Positions 16,556 through 25,061 of a stretch of 55,631 bases of DNA are shown in pieces. The DNA is from JAYOFM01 sp038117225 (lineage in GTDB: Bacteria > Pseudomonadota > Alphaproteobacteria > Rhodospirillales > Casp-alpha2): positions 1 through 55,631 of the forward strand of contig JAYOFM010000006.1 in assembly GCA_038117225.1 (NCBI GenBank). The letters run 5' to 3'. The first letter of the stretch is position 1; each line of letters begins with the position of its first letter. Both the position numbers and the translations under genes were made by a program. The notes under the pieces are model-generated. The model was not told where the DNA came from, ran no database searches, and saw nothing but the letters and a program-made list of their open reading frames with translations.

Positions 16556-19500
16556 GTGAAGAAATTTTTTCTGACCCTGCTCGGCTTACTCGTTGTCGCC
16601 CTAGTGGCGGTCGTCGTGGTGCCGTCGGTCATCGATTGGAACGGCTACCGGGGTGAGATAGCGCAGCGGGTCAAGGATGCCACTGGCCGAGATCTGATCA
16701 TCGATGGCGATATCACGATGACCGTGCTGCCGAAGCCGGCGATTACCGTGCACCGGGTCGGCTTTGGCAATATCAAGGGAGCCGAAAGCGCGGAGATGGC
16801 GCGGCTCGAGTCGCTGGAAGTCCGTATCGCCTTGGTGCCTCTGCTTAGCGGTACGATCCAGGTTGAAACGGTGCGACTGGTCAAGCCGGTAATCAAACTC
16901 CAAAAATTCGCCGATTGGCGAGCCAATTGGCAGATTACACCGGCGACATCGAAGGACGACGCCGCGACCGCCGCCCCGGCGCCATCCGCGTCGACGTCCG
17001 CGCCTTCCATCGCGGTCGATAATTTTTCCATCGTCGATGGCACCGTCGAATTTTTCGATGCTGGTTCCGGAACCCGTGAGCGGGTCGACGCCATCAATGC
17101 GACATTCGCCGCCGCATCGCTGAGCGGGCCGTTCGAAAGCAACGGTGGTCTGACGGTTCGTGCCATGCCGGTAACATATGGCCTCAACGTGGGCGAGATC
17201 ATTCAGGGCCGGACGGTGCCGTTCAACCTTCGCCTCAATGCCGCCGGCGATGCCGGTAAAGTGCAAGTCGTCGGGACCCTGCTGGGGCTTGAGGACACAC
17301 CGCGCTTCAAGGGCAAGATCAAGGCGGACGGCAAGGACCTGGCGGTTATGCTCGCGCAGGTCACCGGCGCCCCGCCGCCGCCGGTTTTGGCCCAACCGTT
17401 TTCCATTGAGGCCGAGGTCGCGGCATCTACGGCCTTGCTGGAGATCGCCGGCATCCAGGCAATGCTCGGGACCGTTCAGGCGAACGGCGACGTGACGGCG
17501 GAATTTGGTAAGACGATCAACGCCGCCGTGCAGATGTCCGTTGGCAAGGTTGATCTTGATGCACTGTTGGCACCGCCGCCCGTGGTTAAAACGGCGGCGA
17601 CCGGAACCATCGCGACGCCACCGGCGAAACCCGCTCCGGCGAAACCGTCGGCGCCGATTGATCCGTCGGCGCCGCTGTTCGAGCTGCCCGACATTGCTCT
17701 TCCCAAGAATGTCAGTGCCTCACTGGTCGCCAATATCGAGGCCATCAACGTCAATGGCGGCCTGGTCCGCAACACTATCCTCAATGCCGAGTTGGCGAAC
17801 GGCGAGGTGACGCTAAGCCAATTGTCGGCGCAACTGCCCGGGGGTGCCGACGTGGCGCTGTTCGGCTTTCTTTCCAATATTGCCGGCAAGCCGCGCTTCG
17901 AGGGCGAGTTGGAGGCCACGGTCGGCGACCTGCGCGCCACGGCTGCCTGGTTGGGTAGCGACATGAAGGGCGTGCCTGGTGATCGATTGCGTAAGGTGTC
18001 GTTGGCCGCCGAGCTTGATGTCCGTCCGGCCGAAACCAAGGTTAACAAACTCGATGTGAGCTTTGACGGCTCGCGGCTGACCGGCGGACTGGTGTTGGCG
18101 CACCGGGTCCGCCCGGCGATCGGCGTCGGGGTCACTCTCGACCGGATCGACTTGGACGCCTACATGGGTGGCGATGCGCCGGCAGCTGGCGCCGCTCCCG
18201 CCAACCCGTTCGAAGCCTTGCAGGCATTGACCAGGTTCGACGCCAATATCAAGGCGGCGGTCAAAAGCCTGACCATTCGAGGCGTCGCGGCACGGGACGT
18301 GTTCTTGGATGTGGTCCTGCATAATGGAAACCTCAATATCAACGGTTTTTCGGTCGCGGATTATGCCGGCGCGGCGGCGACGATTAGTGGCGGGATCAAG
18401 GGCTTGGCGGGAGTGCCCGAGGCGGAAAAACTGCGGCTCGCGGTCAGCGCGAAAAATTCGACCGGGCTGTTCAAGGTCGCTGGGATCACGCCACCCGTTT
18501 CCCCCAAGGTGCTGGGAGCGGTCGCCATCAATGCCACACTCGATGGCAGCCTGCTAAAGCCGCGCGTCAACTCGACTCTCAAGGCCGCAGGTGGACAGGT
18601 CAATGCAGCCGGTCGCATCAGCATCCTACCGGTCAACGACATGATCGATCTCAAGATTGACGCTGGGCACGCCGATGCACTGTCCGTGATCAAGCTGTTC
18701 GACAGTCAGTACCGCCCAACCAGCGGCATCGGCGGACTCCGTCTTCAGGCACATGTTACGGGTAATCCCGCGGCGTTGGATTTCGAGGGCTTGAAGGCCG
18801 GTATCGGGGCACTGGATGCCAGTGGTACCGCGCGGCTAGCACTGAATGCCGCGCGGCCGCTTATTACCGCCGATCTGGTAACGAGCCCCCTGAATCTCAA
18901 TCCGTTCATGCCGGCCCAAAAGTCGGCGGCCGTGGCGCCGCGCGCCGCGCCTTCCATCGTGCCCGTTGCCTATCGGCCGGAGCGTTCCCGCGACAGTGTC
19001 GGATCGACTCGTCTGTTGCGTCGTGTCGCCACGACCAAGAACGCCCGTTTCCCGACCGATCCCATCGATCTTTCAGCGCTCGGCCTCTTTGACGCCGACT
19101 TCAAGATCAAGGCGCCGTCGATCCGCTATCAGGACTATCAGGTCGATAAGGCCGATTTGAAGGCACGGGTCAGCGCCGGCAAGTTGCTGCTTGATAATCT
19201 GACCGGCACGATGTTCGGCGGCACCGTCGCCGCGAAGGGAAGCTTGGACGCAAAAGCGTCGAATGCGCTTGCCAGCGTCATCAACGTTGTCGGCATTGAT
19301 ATCGCCAGTGCCATGCGGGCCGCTACCGGCAAGGCGGACGCCAAGGGCAAGATGACCCTTGATCTGGATCTCGGCGGCAGTGTCATCAGTGTTCGCAAAC
19401 TGGTCGAAACCTTGGCTGGTAAGGGGGCGCTGAAGATGACCGGCGTCGATGTCGACAAGGGTGCCGGTGGCTCGGTCCTCGTCGGGGCGCTGAGCGCCGT

Positions 19501-20047
19501 CACCGCGCTTAATCAGCTGGGCGGACTGGTGGGCGGCGGGCGTAAGGGTGCCGGCCTCGCGGACATCGGTGCGACCTTCGCCATTGATCGCGGCATCATC
19601 GCGACGCAGGACCTGACAATGACGTCGAATTTCGGCAACGGCCAGGCCAAGGGAACCGTCGATCTGCCGAAATGGCAAATGGACATAGCCGGTCAGATCG
19701 ACATGGCCCCCGATTTGGTTTCGGCGCTGCTCAGCAGCCAATCGAAACGCGAGCCGGTGAAATTTGCGGTCAAGGGGTCACTCGATAATCCGAACGTCAA
19801 GGTCGACACGGCGCGGCTCGCCATCGGTGTGGTGCCGGGTGCCAACAAGCTTTTGGATAAGATTTCGCCCAAGGCCGGCGGGCTGATTCAAGGTATCCTC
19901 GGTGGCGCCGCGCCAAAGGCGCCGGCGCCGAAATCGACCACGCCCGCGCCGGCGCCGCAGCCACAACAACAGCAGACGCCCGAGCAAAAAGTCGAGGAAG
20001 AGATTAAAAAGGGTCTCAACACGCTGAAGAAGTTGTTGCCGTTCTAG
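16556..20047 (+). CDS. AsmA family protein (large)
   Basis: A 1163-residue protein with an N-terminal membrane anchor (residues 3-27, FFLTLLGLLVVALVAVVVV) and a large periplasmic region. The first domain has the AsmA pattern (SVIDWNGYR, GRDLIIDGDI, VLPKPAITVH). Ala/Pro-rich linkers occur near residues 137-155 and 355-372, and the C-terminal AsmA_2-like region (from about 860) is followed by a low-complexity Pro/Gln stretch and a charged helix. AsmA-like proteins share the bridge-like repeat fold proposed to move phospholipids between the membranes; that role here is inference. It starts with GTG. The stop TAG shares a CTAG with the stop of the convergent RHH gene. Confidence 0.88.
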   Translation: MKKFFLTLLGLLVVALVAVVVVPSVIDWNGYRGEIAQRVKDATGRDLIIDGDITMTVLPKPAITVHRVGFGNIKGAESAEMARLESLEVRIALVPLLSGTIQVETVRLVKPVIKLQKFADWRANWQITPATSKDDAATAAPAPSASTSAPSIAVDNFSIVDGTVEFFDAGSGTRERVDAINATFAAASLSGPFESNGGLTVRAMPVTYGLNVGEIIQGRTVPFNLRLNAAGDAGKVQVVGTLLGLEDTPRFKGKIKADGKDLAVMLAQVTGAPPPPVLAQPFSIEAEVAASTALLEIAGIQAMLGTVQANGDVTAEFGKTINAAVQMSVGKVDLDALLAPPPVVKTAATGTIATPPAKPAPAKPSAPIDPSAPLFELPDIALPKNVSASLVANIEAINVNGGLVRNTILNAELANGEVTLSQLSAQLPGGADVALFGFLSNIAGKPRFEGELEATVGDLRATAAWLGSDMKGVPGDRLRKVSLAAELDVRPAETKVNKLDVSFDGSRLTGGLVLAHRVRPAIGVGVTLDRIDLDAYMGGDAPAAGAAPANPFEALQALTRFDANIKAAVKSLTIRGVAARDVFLDVVLHNGNLNINGFSVADYAGAAATISGGIKGLAGVPEAEKLRLAVSAKNSTGLFKVAGITPPVSPKVLGAVAINATLDGSLLKPRVNSTLKAAGGQVNAAGRISILPVNDMIDLKIDAGHADALSVIKLFDSQYRPTSGIGGLRLQAHVTGNPAALDFEGLKAGIGALDASGTARLALNAARPLITADLVTSPLNLNPFMPAQKSAAVAPRAAPSIVPVAYRPERSRDSVGSTRLLRRVATTKNARFPTDPIDLSALGLFDADFKIKAPSIRYQDYQVDKADLKARVSAGKLLLDNLTGTMFGGTVAAKGSLDAKASNALASVINVVGIDIASAMRAATGKADAKGKMTLDLDLGGSVISVRKLVETLAGKGALKMTGVDVDKGAGGSVLVGALSAVTALNQLGGLVGGGRKGAGLADIGATFAIDRGIIATQDLTMTSNFGNGQAKGTVDLPKWQMDIAGQIDMAPDLVSALLSSQSKREPVKFAVKGSLDNPNVKVDTARLAIGVVPGANKLLDKISPKAGGLIQGILGGAAPKAPAPKSTTPAPAPQPQQQQTPEQKVEEEIKKGLNTLKKLLPF

Positions 20048-20274
20048 GACGCCGAGCGTTTCCGCACTTCCGATAACACGAACACCCGAAGCGCGCTTGA
20101 TAGGTTTCCGCTTCGATGTTCGTCGATGCTGGCGATCAACCCGTTGATCGACATGTCGCGGTCGCGGGCGATGTCCCTGAGCACGTCCCAGAACGCCTGT
20201 TCCAGCGACACGCTGGTGGCATGCCCGGCAATGACCACGGAGCGCTTGGTGACGCGGGAATTGTCGTCCGTCAT
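20044..20274 (-). CDS. Ribbon-helix-helix domain protein
   Basis: A 76-residue protein with a short polar N-terminus and one ribbon-helix-helix domain: beta strand VTKRSVVIAGHATSVSLEQ, helix AFWDVLRDIARDRDM, then SINGLIASIDEHR. It resembles the RHH_4 family common in alphaproteobacteria, usually annotated as a small DNA-binding or arylsulfotransferase-regulator-like protein of unknown target. The start at 20274 overlaps the TfoX-N stop (ATGA), so it is translationally coupled to that gene; a longer frame to 20355 is rejected. It closes the minus-strand PhyH-SHMT-TfoX-RHH run. Confidence 0.8.
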   Translation of the reverse strand: MTDDNSRVTKRSVVIAGHATSVSLEQAFWDVLRDIARDRDMSINGLIASIDEHRSGNLSSALRVFVLSEVRKRSAS

Positions 20275-20642
20275 GACGGCGCCGTCTTTTTCTTCTTCTT
20301 GTTGGGCTTTCCGGTGCCGGAGCGACGCGCCGCTTCCCAGGCTTGGCGCGACCACTCGGTAAGCGCCTCCCCATCGTCCATGAGGTCTGGCGGCGCCTCG
20401 AAATAGGACATGGCGATGGAGCGCTCGCCCCGGCTGTAAAGAAACGGGCCCATGCCGAGGTCCTCGAAGTCGCCGCGGTTGCCGTCGTCGACCTTCAGAT
20501 ACAGCACGTCGTCGGCGACGATGGCAAACATGGTGTCATCGAGATACAGGCCACCGCCACCGAACATCCGCTTGGCCCGCACGGCGCCCAGCGACGCCAG
20601 CATATCCAGCAGGTGATCCCTGAATTCCGGGCTCATGACCAT
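20271..20642 (-). CDS. TfoX N-terminal domain protein
   Basis: The 123-residue protein matches the TfoX_N domain: RAKRMFGGGGLYLDDTMFAI near residue 22, LYLKVDD near 47 and MSYFEAPPDLMDD near 78, ending in a lysine-rich tail (KPNKKKKKTAPS). TfoX_N proteins are named after the competence regulator but mostly occur alone with unknown function. Only 7 bp separate its start from the SHMT stop, and its stop overlaps the RHH gene. An ATG two codons in (20636) is an alternative start. Confidence 0.85.
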   Translation of the reverse strand: MVMSPEFRDHLLDMLASLGAVRAKRMFGGGGLYLDDTMFAIVADDVLYLKVDDGNRGDFEDLGMGPFLYSRGERSIAMSYFEAPPDLMDDGEALTEWSRQAWEAARRSGTGKPNKKKKKTAPS

Positions 20643-20649
20643 GTTGCCG

Positions 20650-21939
20650 TCAATTCCGCTCGTAGATGGGAAAATCGCGGGTCATGGCGGTAACCTCGGC
20701 GCGGACCCGCTGTTCCAGCGCCGTCAGGTCGTTGACCTCTCCGGCCAAGCCTTCCAACACGTCGGCGATCAGATGGCCAACGGCATCGAACTCGCCGGCG
20801 CGAAAACCGCGCGTGGTGCCGGCGGAAACGCCGAAGCGCAGACCCGAGGTGATCGTCGGTGGCTGGGTGTCGCCGGGGACGCCGTTCTTGTTGCAGGTCA
20901 GGCCGGCCCGCTCCAGGCTTTCCGATGCCCCCGCCCCGGTCAGGCCCGGACGGCGCAGGTCGACCAGCAGCAGCGGCGTATCGGTGCCACCGGTGACCAC
21001 GTCGACACCGCGGTCCATCAGGGCGGCGGCGAGGGCGCGGGCGTTGGTCAGCACGGCCTCGGCGTAACCCTTGAATTCGGGTCGCAACGCCTCGCCAAGG
21101 CAGACCGCCTTGGCGGCCACGGCGTTGAGGATGACCGAGCCCTGCACGCCCGGGAACACCGACGAATTTAGCTTACGTTCTAGGCTTGCATCATTAGCGA
21201 GGATGAGGCCGCCGCGCACGCCGCGCAGGTTCTTGTAGGTGGTCGCCGTCGAGACATGGGCGTGCGGAATCGGGCTCGGGTGCGCGCCGCCGGCGACCAG
21301 ACCGGCGAAATGTGCCATATCGGCCAGCAGGACCGCCTCCGTCGCGTCGGCGATGGCGCGAAAGCGGGCGAAATTGATGGCTCGTGGATATGCGGAGCCG
21401 CCGCAGATGATCAGTTTCGGCCGGTGCTGCTCCGCCAGCCGCAGGGCGGCGTCGTAGTTGATCAGGCCATCGTCCTCGCGTACGCCATAGTGTACGATGT
21501 TGAACCACTTGCCGGTCAGGTTGGCGGAAGCGCCATGGCTCAAGTGGCCGCCGGCGGCTAGGTCCATGGACAACACCGTGTCGCCGGGCTTCAGAAAGGC
21601 CAGAAAGACCGCCAGATTAGCCTGACTGCCGGAATGCGGTTGCACGTTGGCGTAAGCGCAGCCGAATAGCTCCTTGGCCCGCTCGATGGCCAGGCGTTCG
21701 ATAGTGTCGGCATATTCGGCGCCACCATAGTAGCGATGACCCGGATAACCCTCGACGGTCTTGTTGACCATGGCGGTGCCGAGCGCCTCGAGGGTGGCGC
21801 GGCTGACGATGTTCTCAGACGCGATCAGTTCGATGCCGTCGCGCTGGCGATCTTCTTCCGCCATCAGGGCCGCGTGCACGGCGGGGTCGATGGCGGCGAG
21901 GCCCTGGTCGAAGTAACCGGGATGCGGGGCGGTGGTCAT
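20650..21939 (-). CDS. glyA: Divergent serine hydroxymethyltransferase (GlyA-like)
   Basis: The 429-residue protein aligns along its whole length with SHMT: YPGHRYYGG at 65-73, ANVQPHSGSQAN at 97-108, cofactor Asp in LLADMAHFAG (D207) and Schiff-base Lys K236. Several otherwise fixed active-site positions differ: the motif around the Lys is TYKN rather than THKT, GGPLMH is replaced by GSVILN (267-272), and the loop near 370 reads FGVSAGTTRGF rather than a GTPA form. It may be a canonical SHMT of an unusual clade or a paralogue with another substrate, such as 2-methylserine hydroxymethyltransferase. It overlaps the PhyH gene by 4 bp (ATGA). SHMT-family membership is sure; specificity is not. 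Confidence 0.85.
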   Translation of the reverse strand: MTTAPHPGYFDQGLAAIDPAVHAALMAEEDRQRDGIELIASENIVSRATLEALGTAMVNKTVEGYPGHRYYGGAEYADTIERLAIERAKELFGCAYANVQPHSGSQANLAVFLAFLKPGDTVLSMDLAAGGHLSHGASANLTGKWFNIVHYGVREDDGLINYDAALRLAEQHRPKLIICGGSAYPRAINFARFRAIADATEAVLLADMAHFAGLVAGGAHPSPIPHAHVSTATTYKNLRGVRGGLILANDASLERKLNSSVFPGVQGSVILNAVAAKAVCLGEALRPEFKGYAEAVLTNARALAAALMDRGVDVVTGGTDTPLLLVDLRRPGLTGAGASESLERAGLTCNKNGVPGDTQPPTITSGLRFGVSAGTTRGFRAGEFDAVGHLIADVLEGLAGEVNDLTALEQRVRAEVTAMTRDFPIYERN

Positions 21940-22721
21940 GCGGCGTCGGTCTCCAACAGGCAGTTATCGGCGAGTGGCGTCACCGGAGTCAGGTCGCGGT
22001 GATGTTTGTAATCGGGCCGTTCGTCCTTGGTATAGGCGTTGGCCACGGGATTGAGGATGAGTGAAAAAATGGCCCGGTCCCAGGGCGACATGTTGGGTGG
22101 CGAGCCATGCACCAACAGATCGCCGAAGATCAACGCAGTGCCTGCGCGTCCGGTGGCGGCGACGATCCCGCGTGCCTCGGCGTGGCGTGCCACGGTGTCG
22201 CGCTCGACCACCCACAGAGGATAGCTGGTGGACGTGGTGTCGTGCCACGCCGGTGCCGGGCCAGCTGCGTGCGAGCCGGGGAGAAAATAAAGCGGGCCAT
22301 TGAATTCCGTCACGTCGTCGAGAAACACGTGCAGGTTCAGCGGCAGCGGTTCGGGCACCCCGTCATCGCCGTGGTGGGTGGCGAAATCGTAGTGCCACTG
22401 CCACTGGTCGCCGTCGAAACCCGCCTTCACGTTGATCTTCACCTGCTGGACGTAAAGATCGTCGCCGCGCAATTGCCGCGCCGGCTCGACGAAGCGGGGA
22501 TGACGGACCAGCCGGGCGAATACGTCGTGGCGAAGATGCAGGCCCATCGCCGTGCGTACCACGCCGCCGCCGGCTTCCTTGATATTGGCCGTGCAGTCCT
22601 CGGCGAACACGTCCGTCATGGCTTGCCGCATGACCGCCACCTCGGCGGCCGAAAACAATTCTGGAAAGATCAAGAACCCCTGATCCTCGAAGTCGGCGAT
22701 CTGTTGCTTGCTGAGCCGCAT
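21936..22721 (-). CDS. Phytanoyl-CoA dioxygenase (PhyH) family Fe(II)/2-oxoglutarate oxygenase
   Basis: The 261-residue protein has the facial triad of Fe(II)/2OG oxygenases: H110 and D112 (WQWHYDFATHHGD) and distal H205 (FGDLLVHGSPPNMS), plus R216 (WDRAI) for 2-oxoglutarate and PLYFLPGSH between them. PhyH members hydroxylate small molecules such as phytanoyl-CoA, ectoine or amino acids; the substrate here is unknown. The start at 22721 is preferred because GGAGG lies 8 bases upstream; the ATG at 22727 is only two bases from it. It is first in the run with SHMT, TfoX-N and RHH genes, and divergent from a GcvA-like regulator. Confidence 0.88.
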   Translation of the reverse strand: MRLSKQQIADFEDQGFLIFPELFSAAEVAVMRQAMTDVFAEDCTANIKEAGGGVVRTAMGLHLRHDVFARLVRHPRFVEPARQLRGDDLYVQQVKINVKAGFDGDQWQWHYDFATHHGDDGVPEPLPLNLHVFLDDVTEFNGPLYFLPGSHAAGPAPAWHDTTSTSYPLWVVERDTVARHAEARGIVAATGRAGTALIFGDLLVHGSPPNMSPWDRAIFSLILNPVANAYTKDERPDYKHHRDLTPVTPLADNCLLETDAA

Positions 22722-22830
22722 GGCCATCTCCTCCGCCCGATTGGGGGCGTTGAACCGAAGGATAGTTTCACCGCTGGCGGCGCGCCGTGCAAATCAGTTA
22801 AACTCGCCATTGCCTTAGGAAATCTATGTC

Positions 22831-23712
22831 ATGGTTCGCTCCCTACCGCCACTCAACTGGGTCCGCGCCTTTGAAGCGGCGGCGCGCCATGAAAGCTTCA
22901 GCATGGCGGCTGACGAATTAGGGGTCAGCGCCGGTGCCGTCAGCCAGAAGGTCAAGGCGTTGGAACAACGCCTCGATACGATTCTGTTCGAACGTCGTCC
23001 GCGCGGCGTCTTCCTGACCGACGCCGGCCGGCGGTATCGCGACGATCTGGTGCCGGCGTTGGACGGCATCGCGGCGGCGACCAGTCGCGTTGCCGCGGGG
23101 GCGGGACACTCCCGGCTACGCGTCAGCGTTTTGCCGGCGATCGCCGAGCGCTGGTTGACGCCGCGCCTGGCGCGATTCGGTGAACGCTTTCCCGACATCG
23201 CCGTCGAGGTCTCGGCGGATGCCGAACTGCCCGACTTGGCCAGCACGCCGGTTGACCTTGCCGTGCATTACGAAGTGGCGGCCGGCCACGGGCTCGCCGT
23301 GTTGCCGTTGTTCCGGGGGATGATGGCACCCGTGTGCAGTCCGGCTTTCGCCAGGGACAACGGACTGAACGAACCGGCCGATCTGCTGCGCTGCCGCTTG
23401 CTCTACGATACGCACTGGGCCGACGATTGGACGCGCTGGTTCGAGGCCGCCGGTCTGCCGTCCGATGGCGGGCAGCGGGAATCCGGTTTCACACTCTACA
23501 GCATGGCGGTCGAAGCCGCCTGCGAGGGGTTGGGCGCGGTCGTCGGCCATCAGCCCCTGGTGGCTCGCGAACTCGCGGCCGGGCGTTTGGTCGAGCCTTT
23601 CGATCTGCGAATTCCGGCATCACGGGGCTACGCCATCATCGTGCCCCGATGGAGCAGCGGTAAACCGGGCGTCAGCGACTTCGTCGACTGGCTGCGGGAC
23701 GAAGCTTCGTGA
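22831..23712 (+). CDS. LysR family regulator, GcvA-like
   Basis: The 293-residue protein has an N-terminal winged HTH (LNWVRAFEAAARHESFSMAA through AGAVSQKVKALEQRL, residues 9-53) and a LysR substrate-binding domain from about residue 90. The opening LPPLNWVRAFEAAARH and the form of the HTH are those of the GcvA subgroup, whose founder controls the glycine cleavage system. It is divergent from the PhyH-SHMT operon across 109 bp, the normal arrangement of LysR regulators and their targets, so control of that operon is likely. A TAGGAAAT ribosome site precedes the ATG. Confidence 0.88.
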   Translation: MVRSLPPLNWVRAFEAAARHESFSMAADELGVSAGAVSQKVKALEQRLDTILFERRPRGVFLTDAGRRYRDDLVPALDGIAAATSRVAAGAGHSRLRVSVLPAIAERWLTPRLARFGERFPDIAVEVSADAELPDLASTPVDLAVHYEVAAGHGLAVLPLFRGMMAPVCSPAFARDNGLNEPADLLRCRLLYDTHWADDWTRWFEAAGLPSDGGQRESGFTLYSMAVEAACEGLGAVVGHQPLVARELAAGRLVEPFDLRIPASRGYAIIVPRWSSGKPGVSDFVDWLRDEAS

Positions 23713-23729
23713 ATTTTTGATCGACCTTG

Positions 23730-23776
23730 TTGACAGATGCATCGCGATTTAATATTTAACCAATTAGTTAACTAAT
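23730..23776 (+). promoter_or_regulatory. Promoter and operator of the ArsR-SRPBCC-VOC cassette
   Basis: TTGACA (23730-23735), 17 bp, TATTTA (23753-23758). A perfect 14-bp palindrome ATTAGTTAACTAAT covers 23763-23776 and includes the A and T of the annotated ATG. It lies over the predicted transcription start (about 23765), a place where a bound ArsR dimer would block initiation. The stretch is markedly AT-rich. Confidence 0.5.
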
Positions 23777-24146
23777 GGATCGCCAGATGCGCACCCACAC
23801 GACCGACCCACAACTGGACACCGTTTTCGCCGCCCTCGCCGATCCGACCCGGCGCGCCATACTGTCGCGCCTGACAGACGGTCCGGCCAACGTCGGCGAA
23901 TTGGCTGCACCCTTCGACATGTCGCTGCCCGCCGTTTCCAAGCACCTCAAGGTGTTGGAAGGGGCCGGCTTGCTGGCGCGCCGGCGGGACGGCCGCGTGC
24001 ACCATTGCCGCATCGAGACCGGACCGCTGGAAGACGCGCAACGCTGGATCGATGCCACGCGCCTGTTTTGGCAGCGGGGTCTCGACCGGCTCGCCGACTA
24101 CCTGGATGAAGACAAAACCAAACGAGAGGATAAAGACGATGCTTGA
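23775..24146 (+). CDS. ArsR family transcriptional regulator
   Basis: The 123-residue winged-helix protein has the ArsR/SmtB signature FAALADPTRRAILSRLTDGP (residues 17-36) and recognition helix LPAVSKHLKVLEGAGLLARR. The metal-binding cysteine motif of arsenic or cadmium sensors is absent, which fits the SdpR/autorepressor-like class paired with SRPBCC proteins. There is no clear ribosome site; the ATG at 23787 is an alternative start, or the message may be nearly leaderless. The gene overlaps the SRPBCC gene by 8 bp. The palindrome across its start suggests autorepression. Confidence 0.88.
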   Translation: MDRQMRTHTTDPQLDTVFAALADPTRRAILSRLTDGPANVGELAAPFDMSLPAVSKHLKVLEGAGLLARRRDGRVHHCRIETGPLEDAQRWIDATRLFWQRGLDRLADYLDEDKTKREDKDDA

Positions 24147-24594
24147 CGCCAATGACACCACGCTGCCCGCCGTCGAACTCAGTCACTGGTACGATGCCGC
24201 CCCCGAACGGGTATTCCATGCCTGGACCGACGCGGACGCCCTGGCGAAATGGATGGGACCGTTCAACACCAAAACCGAAGTTCATGAACAGGACCCGCGG
24301 GTCGGCGGCGAGTTTTCCTGGACCATCGCCGAGGACAACGCCTATCCGGTGAAGGGCAGGTTCCTGGTTGTCGAGCCGCCGCACCGCCTCGTCTTCACCT
24401 GGGTCTGGCAGTCCGGTGACTACGAGGGCATCGAGACCGAGATCGAATTGACCATGATCGCCGAGGACGGCGGGACGCGCCTGACCCTGGTGCACAAACG
24501 CCTGATCGATGCCGTGGCGCGCGAGAAACACACCCATGGTTGGACCAGTTGCCTCGAGGATGCCTTGGTAACTTATCTCTCCGATGACAAATAG
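24139..24594 (+). CDS. SRPBCC / AHSA1-type START-like domain protein
   Basis: The 151-residue protein is one AHSA1-type hydrophobic-ligand-binding domain: SHWYDAAPERVFHAWTDADA near the N-terminus, WMGP, GGEFSW near residue 50 and a LVFTWVW strand near 80. Such proteins commonly accompany ArsR regulators; ligand unknown. The start at 24139 gives the family's usual N-terminus and an 8-bp overlap with the ArsR gene; the frame extends back to 24052 inside it. A VOC-domain gene follows after 11 bp. Confidence 0.87.
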   Translation: MLDANDTTLPAVELSHWYDAAPERVFHAWTDADALAKWMGPFNTKTEVHEQDPRVGGEFSWTIAEDNAYPVKGRFLVVEPPHRLVFTWVWQSGDYEGIETEIELTMIAEDGGTRLTLVHKRLIDAVAREKHTHGWTSCLEDALVTYLSDDK

Positions 24595-24605
24595 GAGATT
24601 CCACC

Positions 24606-25055
24606 ATGACCGAAACATCGAAGCAGCCCTTGATCGCCCACATCGTCGTTGATGACATTGCCAAGGCGCTAGAGGTTTACGCCAAGGCCTTCGGCGCCGA
24701 GGAAGTGTTCCGCATGCCGATGCCCGACGGAAACGGCCATATGCATGCGGAAATGCACGTCAACGGCGCCGTCGTCATGCTGGCCGAGGTCAATCCGCAG
24801 ATGGGTTGCACGGGGCCCAAGCAACTGGGCGGCTCGCCAGTGACGCTGCACCTCAATGTGGCCGATGTGGATACCGCCTTCGAGCAGGCCGTCGCCGCCG
24901 GCTGCGAAGTGACCATGCCCGTCACCGACATGTTCTGGGGTGATCGCTATGGCCGTATCGCCGATCCCTTCGGCCACAGTTGGTCCCTCGCCACGCAGGT
25001 CACGGAGATGACGCCCGAGGAAATTGCGGAAGCGGCGAAAACGGCGTTTGGCTAG
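24606..25055 (+). CDS. VOC family protein, PhnB/YdcE-like
   Basis: The 149-residue protein is a PhnB-type vicinal-oxygen-chelate domain: HIVVDDIAKALEVYAKAFGAEE near residue 12, EMHVNGAVVMLAE near 50 and the closing DRYGRIADPFGHSWSLATQ near 118. PhnB-like proteins share the glyoxalase/bleomycin-resistance fold; function is usually unassigned. It is the third gene of the ArsR-SRPBCC-VOC cassette. Its stop lies 6 bp from the stop of the convergent VOC gene. Confidence 0.86.
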   Translation: MTETSKQPLIAHIVVDDIAKALEVYAKAFGAEEVFRMPMPDGNGHMHAEMHVNGAVVMLAEVNPQMGCTGPKQLGGSPVTLHLNVADVDTAFEQAVAAGCEVTMPVTDMFWGDRYGRIADPFGHSWSLATQVTEMTPEEIAEAAKTAFG

Positions 25056-25061
25056 GCGGGA

